Below are positions 60,387-64,000 of a stretch of 64,000 bases of DNA, in pieces. The stretch lies in the NCBI RefSeq assembly GCF_004331685.1, contig NZ_SJSM01000022.1, positions 19,137 through 83,136 on the forward strand, read 5' to 3'. A program made the translations under genes and the position numbers. Every line of letters starts with the position of its first letter. Position 1 is the first letter of the stretch. Source of the DNA: Pedobacter hiemivivus. Lineage in GTDB: Bacteria; Bacteroidota; Bacteroidia; Sphingobacteriales; Sphingobacteriaceae. The notes beneath the pieces were generated by a model. That model had not been told where the DNA came from. It saw only the letters and a program-made list of their open reading frames with translations, and did no database searches.

Positions 60387-61031
60387 ATGAAAAAGTTATT
60401 TTCCTTGATTGCTATGTTGGGTTTATGTGTAAACTTAAGCATGGCGCAAACAGCTGCAGGATCTACAGCGCAACAGCAGACAGCTAAAACCAAAGCTGCC
60501 GCTAAAAAAGAAGCAGCTAAGGCTAAAGCTGATGCTAAAAAAGAATCGGCAAAAGTTAAAGCATCCACAAAAGCTGCTGCAGAGAAACCAGCTGCCGCTG
60601 CTGTAAAGCTTAAAAAAGACGGTACACCTGACATGCGCTCTGCAGGGGCTAAAGCAGCAGCAGCAAAAGAAGCAACAAAAGCTGAAACTAAAAAGGCAAC
60701 AGCTGCAAGCAAAAAAGCTGCCGCTGAAGGAGCTGCTGCAACAGCAACGGTACCTGGAATGAAAAAAGATGGTACGCCTGATAAACGTTACAAAGGAGCT
60801 AAGGAGGCCGCAACGGCACCTGCAGCCGCTACAAAAGCCACCACTAAAACAACAACTACTGCGAGAAAAGTAACCACAACTGCGAGTTCAACTGCTAAAG
60901 AATATGTGCCAACTATTGATAGGAGTTTAAAAGGCCCGAACGGTGAGGAGATCTTAACTGGTCCGCGTGGTGGAAAATACTACATTAATAAAAATGGTAA
61001 TAAAACGTATGTGAAAAGAGAAGTTGAATGA
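60387..61031 (+). CDS. Alanine/lysine-rich secreted protein with PBCV-type basic adaptor domain
   Basis: 214 residues. A clear signal peptide (about 1-21, ending SMAQ) is followed by a low-complexity Ala/Lys region (about 25-165) with two copies of KKDGTPDxR (about 72-80 and 125-133). The C-terminal domain (about 178-214, GPNGEEILTGPRGGKYYINK) matches the short basic adaptor domain first known from chlorella virus proteins. The lysine-rich middle looks histone-like, yet the signal peptide points outside the cytoplasm. Binding to DNA or another polyanion outside the cytoplasm is only an inference. Confidence 0.85.
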   Translation: MKKLFSLIAMLGLCVNLSMAQTAAGSTAQQQTAKTKAAAKKEAAKAKADAKKESAKVKASTKAAAEKPAAAAVKLKKDGTPDMRSAGAKAAAAKEATKAETKKATAASKKAAAEGAAATATVPGMKKDGTPDKRYKGAKEAATAPAAATKATTKTTTTARKVTTTASSTAKEYVPTIDRSLKGPNGEEILTGPRGGKYYINKNGNKTYVKREVE

Positions 61032-61049
61032 TTTCTTTTTTAAAATAAA

Positions 61050-61088
61050 ACAACAAAGGCTGGATTTTTCCGGCCTTTGTTGTATTTT
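61050..61088 (+). terminator. Intrinsic terminator
   Basis: ACAACAAAGGCTGG (61050-61063) pairs with CCGGCCTTTGTTGT (61070-61083), with one G-T pair, followed by ATTTT. It separates the basic protein gene from the OsmC gene. Confidence 0.8.
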
Positions 61089-61107
61089 GGATTTTATACT
61101 TTTAATT

Positions 61108-61509
61108 ATGGCAAGCAATCAAATTACAGCAATTACGGAGTTAGATAAATCTCATTACAAAACCAAAGTGTACGCTGGTGGACATTTTATATATGCTGAT
61201 GAACCAGAAGAAATTGGTGGTACAGACGAAGGGATGCCTCCTGGTGCATTATTGTTGGCTAGTTTAGGTAGTTGTACCGCCATCACCATAAGGATGTATG
61301 CAGACCGAAAAAACTATAATCTGGATGCGATCAAAATAGAACTAGCTATTTGTAAAGAAGAAGAAATGAATAAGGAAACCAGGATAACGAGGAAGATTGA
61401 GTTTTCTGGGAATTTAACTGAGGACGAACGTCAACGTTTATTGGTGATCGCGGATAAATGTCCCATACATAAAATACTAAGTAATCCTATAAAAATTGAA
61501 ACCAGTTAA
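61108..61509 (+). CDS. OsmC-family peroxidase
   Basis: 133 residues from the ATG at 61108 (MASNQITAITELDKSH); an earlier in-frame ATG at 61024 would start inside the previous gene. The two redox cysteines are in LGSCTAITIRMYADRK (about 53) and ADKCPIHKILSNP (about 118). OsmC/Ohr proteins reduce organic hydroperoxides in the cytoplasm. It stands alone after a terminator. Confidence 0.9.
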   Translation: MASNQITAITELDKSHYKTKVYAGGHFIYADEPEEIGGTDEGMPPGALLLASLGSCTAITIRMYADRKNYNLDAIKIELAICKEEEMNKETRITRKIEFSGNLTEDERQRLLVIADKCPIHKILSNPIKIETS

Positions 61510-61572
61510 GCTGGTTTTAAACGATCATATACAATTTAGTACTATAAATTCTATAATTAGTACACTTTTAGC

Positions 61573-61938
61573 TCAGGTAGGAAGCTGAGCTCTAACCATG
61601 CTTACAAGATGATCTATGTCGAATGGCTTGGAGAGGAAGTCGTTTGGAGAGCCTGGTAGTTTTAACAGATTTTGTAAATTGTGGCTTGCAGATATCATAA
61701 CGATAGGAATATATTTAAATATGGCGTGGGATTTTATGGATTTACATATTTCCCTGCCATCCATTCCCCCTAGCATCACGTCTAACAGAATAAGGTCGGG
61801 CCTGAGCGATGATATTACATTTAATACATTTTTTCCATTTGTAAGCGTGGAAACTTCATAACCTTCATCTTCTAATATGATCTTGATGACCTCAACGATC
61901 TCCGTATCATCATCAACTGCTAATATTTTTTTAGACAT
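61573..61938 (-). CDS. Stand-alone response regulator receiver protein
   Basis: 121 residues, a single CheY-like receiver domain with no output domain. Acidic pocket Asp9-Asp11 (AVDDD), phosphoacceptor Asp53 (LLLDVMLGG), Ser83 in MISAS and Lys104 in FLSKPF are all present. No histidine kinase is adjacent, so it may relay phosphate in a distant phosphorelay. It is divergent from the exonuclease gene. Confidence 0.93.
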   Translation of the reverse strand: MSKKILAVDDDTEIVEVIKIILEDEGYEVSTLTNGKNVLNVISSLRPDLILLDVMLGGMDGREICKSIKSHAIFKYIPIVMISASHNLQNLLKLPGSPNDFLSKPFDIDHLVSMVRAQLPT

Positions 61939-62032
61939 TACTGTATCCCATTTGTTATTTAATGGTATACTATTTTAATGCCATATATGAAATTTGGGAA
62001 ATAAAAACTGATGACAATTGAAATATTTACAT

Positions 62033-62061
62033 TTTGAATGCTAAAATTATTAGCATATTTG
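62033..62061 (+). promoter_or_regulatory. Promoter with embedded inverted repeat upstream of the nuclease gene
   Basis: TTTG at 62033-62036 and CATATTTG at 62054-62061 (7 of 8 to TAnnTTTG), spacer 17 nt. A perfect inverted repeat ATGCTAA-AATTA-TTAGCAT (62038-62056) fills the spacer, a position suited to a repressor site. Confidence 0.4.
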
Positions 62062-62088
62062 CGTTATTAATCGTTTAATGAAAGTTTA

Positions 62089-63459
62089 ATGTTATATGCT
62101 GTTGTAGATATTGAGACTACTGGTGGGTTTGCATCGGGAAATGGAATTACAGAGATTTCTATTTTGGTGCATGATGGTCAAGAGGTTGTTAATGTTTTTG
62201 AAACATTGATTAATCCTGAGCAAGATATTCCACCCTATATAGAGTCACTTACCGGAATTAGCAACGATATGGTGATGACGGCTCCTGTATTTAAGGATGT
62301 GGCTGCTCAGATCTATGAATTGCTACATGATAAGATCTTTGTCGCACATAATGTGAATTTCGATTTTTCTTTCATCAGGCACCAACTGATGCAGAGTGGT
62401 TATGAATTGAATAGCAGGAAGCTGTGTACAGTTCGGTTAAGTAGAAAAATATTGCCTGGACACAAATCTTATAGCCTTGGTAAACTTTGTGCTGCTTTGA
62501 ATATTTCTGTGAGCAATAGGCACCGTGCCGGTGGAGATGCAGCAGCTACAGCGATATTGTTAACGAGGTTGATTACTGAGGATGCTGAAAATATCATTGC
62601 GCAAACACTTCATAAGTTTTCGAAAGAGCAAGCGCTGCCGCCTAATTTGCCGAAAAGCCAGATAGACCGCTTACCTTCTGTACCAGGGGTTTATTATTTT
62701 AAAGACCAGAAAGGCAAGGTGATCTATATTGGTAAAGCCAAGAACATTAAAAAGCGGGTGTGTACTCATTTTACAGGGAATAATATCAGCAAACAACGTC
62801 AGGATTTTCTTCAGCACATTTATACGGTAGATTTTGAGGTTTGTGGAACCGAATTGATGGCCTTTATTTTGGAAGCTACAGAGATTAAGCGTTTATGGCC
62901 TGAAAATAACCGTGCATTAAAGCGTCATGAGCAGAAATATGGTTTGTACGTTTTTGAAGATCAAAAGGGCTATATGCGACTCATGGTGGATAAATATAAA
63001 AAGCAGTCGCCTGCATTGTATAGTTTCAATACGCAATTGGAGGGCTATGATTTACTAAGGCTTTTGATCAAGGAGCATTTGCTTTGCGAGAAGTTGTGTT
63101 TTATTCAGAAGAACCGGATTGCCTGTACCGGTCATGAGGAAGGGAAGTGTAGTGGGGCTTGTGTAGGCAAAGAGTCTGCCGCCGCTTACAATGTGAGGGT
63201 GAAGTACGCGATTGAGTATTTAAAAACCATACTTCCGACCTTTGCGGTGATGGGTGAGGGGCGAAATGAAGACGAAAAAAGCTGTCTTTTGGTTGAACAG
63301 GGAAAGTTTTATGGTATGGGATATATTTCTCCGCATACTGATGTTGAGGGGGCAGAAATGCTGAAGTCGGTGTTGCAACCTTATCCTTCTGATGATTATA
63401 TTCTAAATTTGATTATTAGTCATGTTCAGCAATTCCCACAGAGAAAGGTAGTTATCTAA
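62089..63459 (+). CDS. DnaQ-type 3'-5' exonuclease fused to UvrC-like GIY-YIG nuclease
   Basis: 456 residues. The DEDDh exonuclease domain is at about 1-165: ExoI VVDIETTGG, ExoII HNVNFDFSF, ExoIII HRAGGDAAA. The GIY-YIG domain is at about 195-275 (PGVYYFKDQKGKVIYIGKAK, with KKR nearby and the metal glutamate in ILEATEIKRLWP). The C-terminal part has a UvrC/Cho-like cysteine segment (CTGHEEGKCSGACVG). The combination is known from Cho-like repair proteins annotated as polymerase III epsilon-like. It probably acts in nucleotide excision or related DNA repair. Confidence 0.93.
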   Translation: MLYAVVDIETTGGFASGNGITEISILVHDGQEVVNVFETLINPEQDIPPYIESLTGISNDMVMTAPVFKDVAAQIYELLHDKIFVAHNVNFDFSFIRHQLMQSGYELNSRKLCTVRLSRKILPGHKSYSLGKLCAALNISVSNRHRAGGDAAATAILLTRLITEDAENIIAQTLHKFSKEQALPPNLPKSQIDRLPSVPGVYYFKDQKGKVIYIGKAKNIKKRVCTHFTGNNISKQRQDFLQHIYTVDFEVCGTELMAFILEATEIKRLWPENNRALKRHEQKYGLYVFEDQKGYMRLMVDKYKKQSPALYSFNTQLEGYDLLRLLIKEHLLCEKLCFIQKNRIACTGHEEGKCSGACVGKESAAAYNVRVKYAIEYLKTILPTFAVMGEGRNEDEKSCLLVEQGKFYGMGYISPHTDVEGAEMLKSVLQPYPSDDYILNLIISHVQQFPQRKVVI

Positions 63460-63494
63460 AATGTGCATTTATTCTAATAAAAATTGCAAATAGA

Positions 63495-63526
63495 TTTGTG
63501 TGTTTACATCCAAAATTCTATCTTTG
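63495..63526 (+). promoter_or_regulatory. Consensus promoter of tRNA-Arg
   Basis: TTTG at 63495-63498, a 20-nt spacer and TATCTTTG at 63519-63526 match TTTG-N19-21-TAnnTTTG exactly. The tRNA begins 20 bp downstream. Confidence 0.75.
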
Positions 63527-63545
63527 CGTTCCCTAACGGGGAGAT

Positions 63546-63619
63546 GCCTTGGTAGCTCAGCTGGATAGAGCGTCGGTTTTCTAAACCGAGGGTCAGGGGT
63601 TCGAGTCCCTTCCAGGGTA
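63546..63619 (+). tRNA. tRNA-Arg (anticodon UCU)
   Basis: 74 nt folding into a full cloverleaf: acceptor GCCTTGG/CCAGGGT (with G-T pairs), D-arm GCTC/GAGC, anticodon arm TCGGT/ACCGA with loop TTTCTAA (anticodon TCT, 63580-63582), and T-arm with TTCGAGT. Discriminator A at 63619; CCA is not encoded. It reads AGA codons. Confidence 0.96.
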
Positions 63620-63623
63620 CATC

Positions 63624-63665
63624 ACCGGAGTGAAAATTTTCAGAAGTTTTTACTCCGGTTTTTTT
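63624..63665 (+). terminator. Intrinsic terminator after tRNA-Arg
   Basis: ACCGGAGTGAAAA (63624-63636) pairs with TTTTTACTCCGGT (63647-63659), with one G-T pair, followed by T6. Confidence 0.88.
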
Positions 63666-63717
63666 ATGCCTTAATCTTCTGTTAATGTGATAGATAAGAG
63701 CGGATCAATCCCAAAAG

Positions 63718-63748
63718 TTGTGGAGCAATCGATAAAATTATAGATTTG
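63718..63748 (+). promoter_or_regulatory. Putative promoter of the transposase gene
   Basis: TTG at 63718-63720, a 20-nt spacer and TAGATTTG at 63741-63748, a perfect -7 box. It lies 24 bp before the transposase ATG. Confidence 0.5.
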
Positions 63749-63771
63749 TATTTCTATACCGTTTTATATTT

Positions 63772-64000
63772 ATGCCATCAGCTACTGCATCCTTGCTCAG
63801 ATTATTTCTGCCAGATTTTATACTAGAGAATTTTGAATTCAAAGGGGTTATTGAGGATAGTGAAACCTTCCATATCGAACTCGAAGAATTGAATAATCCC
63901 CCCTCAGAATGGGATGGGATCAAAGTTTTGTCCAAAGGCTTTTTCCCTCAGATTGTAATTCAAGACTTTCCTATCCGTGGTCATAAAGTGTTTTTTCATA
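63772..64000 (+). CDS. ISAon1-family transposase, N-terminal part (cut by window edge)
   Basis: The first 76 residues (MPSATASLLRLFLPDFILEN, then EDSETFHIELEELN, LSKGFFPQIVIQDFPIRGHK) match the N-terminal region of ISAon1-type transposases common in Bacteroidota. The frame is open to the edge. The DDE catalytic part would lie beyond the window, so intactness cannot be judged. It begins 153 bp after tRNA-Arg. Confidence 0.85.
   Translation, partial: MPSATASLLRLFLPDFILENFEFKGVIEDSETFHIELEELNNPPSEWDGIKVLSKGFFPQIVIQDFPIRGHKVFFH

Larger units (their letters stand above)
63666..64000 (+). mobile_element. Left part of an ISAon1-type insertion sequence
   Basis: The transposase gene starts at 63772. 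The left terminal repeat must lie between the tRNA terminator and this gene, but it cannot be fixed without the right end. The exact left boundary is therefore uncertain. Confidence 0.55.

Noticed and set aside
60374..60712. 112-residue alanine-rich frame on the - strand
   Set aside because: It is the mirror of the GCT/GCA-rich Ala/Lys gene on the + strand; composition alone explains it.
61024..61107. Upstream in-frame start for the OsmC protein
   Set aside because: The added 28 residues cross the terminator hairpin and begin inside the preceding gene; OsmC homology begins after the ATG at 61108.

Overview
The window comes from an AT-rich genome of the phylum Bacteroidota, most likely Pedobacter or a close relative in the Sphingobacteriaceae. 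The signs are four ECF-sigma/FecR anti-sigma pairs, three SusC-type TonB-dependent receptors (two with SusD partners), a type IX secretion adhesin with PorP/SprF and OmpA partners, Tat-exported Gfo/Idh/MocA oxidoreductases, and promoters of the TTTG-N20-TAnnTTTG type.

Layout. 1-7062: a leftward sigma-FecR-SusC locus (SusC cut by the window edge), a small HTH regulator, and a second sigma-FecR pair with no receptor. 7292-12425: small genes, then a leftward operon for glucose phosphorylation and the oxidative pentose phosphate pathway (ROK glucokinase, gnd, zwf, pgl). 12703-13339: two small membrane or secreted unknowns. 13487-21922: an operon for a 1889-residue adhesin with eleven tandem repeats of about 78 residues, PorP/SprF and an OmpA/PD40 protein. 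22146-29025: FMN reductase, D-lactate dehydrogenase, a ring-cleaving dioxygenase/esterase pair (MhqO/MhqD-like), a BamA-like barrel with a possible kinase-like domain, a fatty-acid hydroxylase and a cytochrome c. 29147-38971: sigma-FecR-SusC-SusD-M16 peptidase. 39033-40901: an orphan anti-sigma-like protein and the CbpM/CbpA chaperone pair.

40980-49776 holds a ROK repressor divergent from two Tat-exported Gfo/Idh/MocA oxidoreductases, a secreted HEAT-repeat protein with tandem DUF1080 (3-keto-disaccharide hydrolase) domains, and a cytoplasmic Gfo/Idh/MocA enzyme. The set fits glycoside breakdown through 3-keto sugars. A perfect 9-bp inverted repeat lies in the divergent promoter region. 50021-57440 is a fourth sigma-FecR locus with SusC, SusD and a lipoprotein phosphatase/nuclease. 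57673-63459 holds a divergent RpoD-like sigma factor, a histone H1-like protein, Pol IV, a basic PBCV-adaptor-domain protein, OsmC, a lone receiver protein and an exonuclease/GIY-YIG nuclease. The window ends with tRNA-Arg(UCU) and the start of an ISAon1-type transposase gene.

The most unusual signal is shared by all three FecR-to-SusC gaps. Each holds an intrinsic terminator pointing antisense to the receptor gene, and in two loci a TAnnTTTG box on the antisense strand overlaps the SusC start codon. This is the layout expected for short cis-antisense RNAs that repress receptor operons (DonS-like). A dispersed palindromic repeat family (core CGTCATCCTGA...TCAGGATCTCGCAA) occupies several intergenic gaps.
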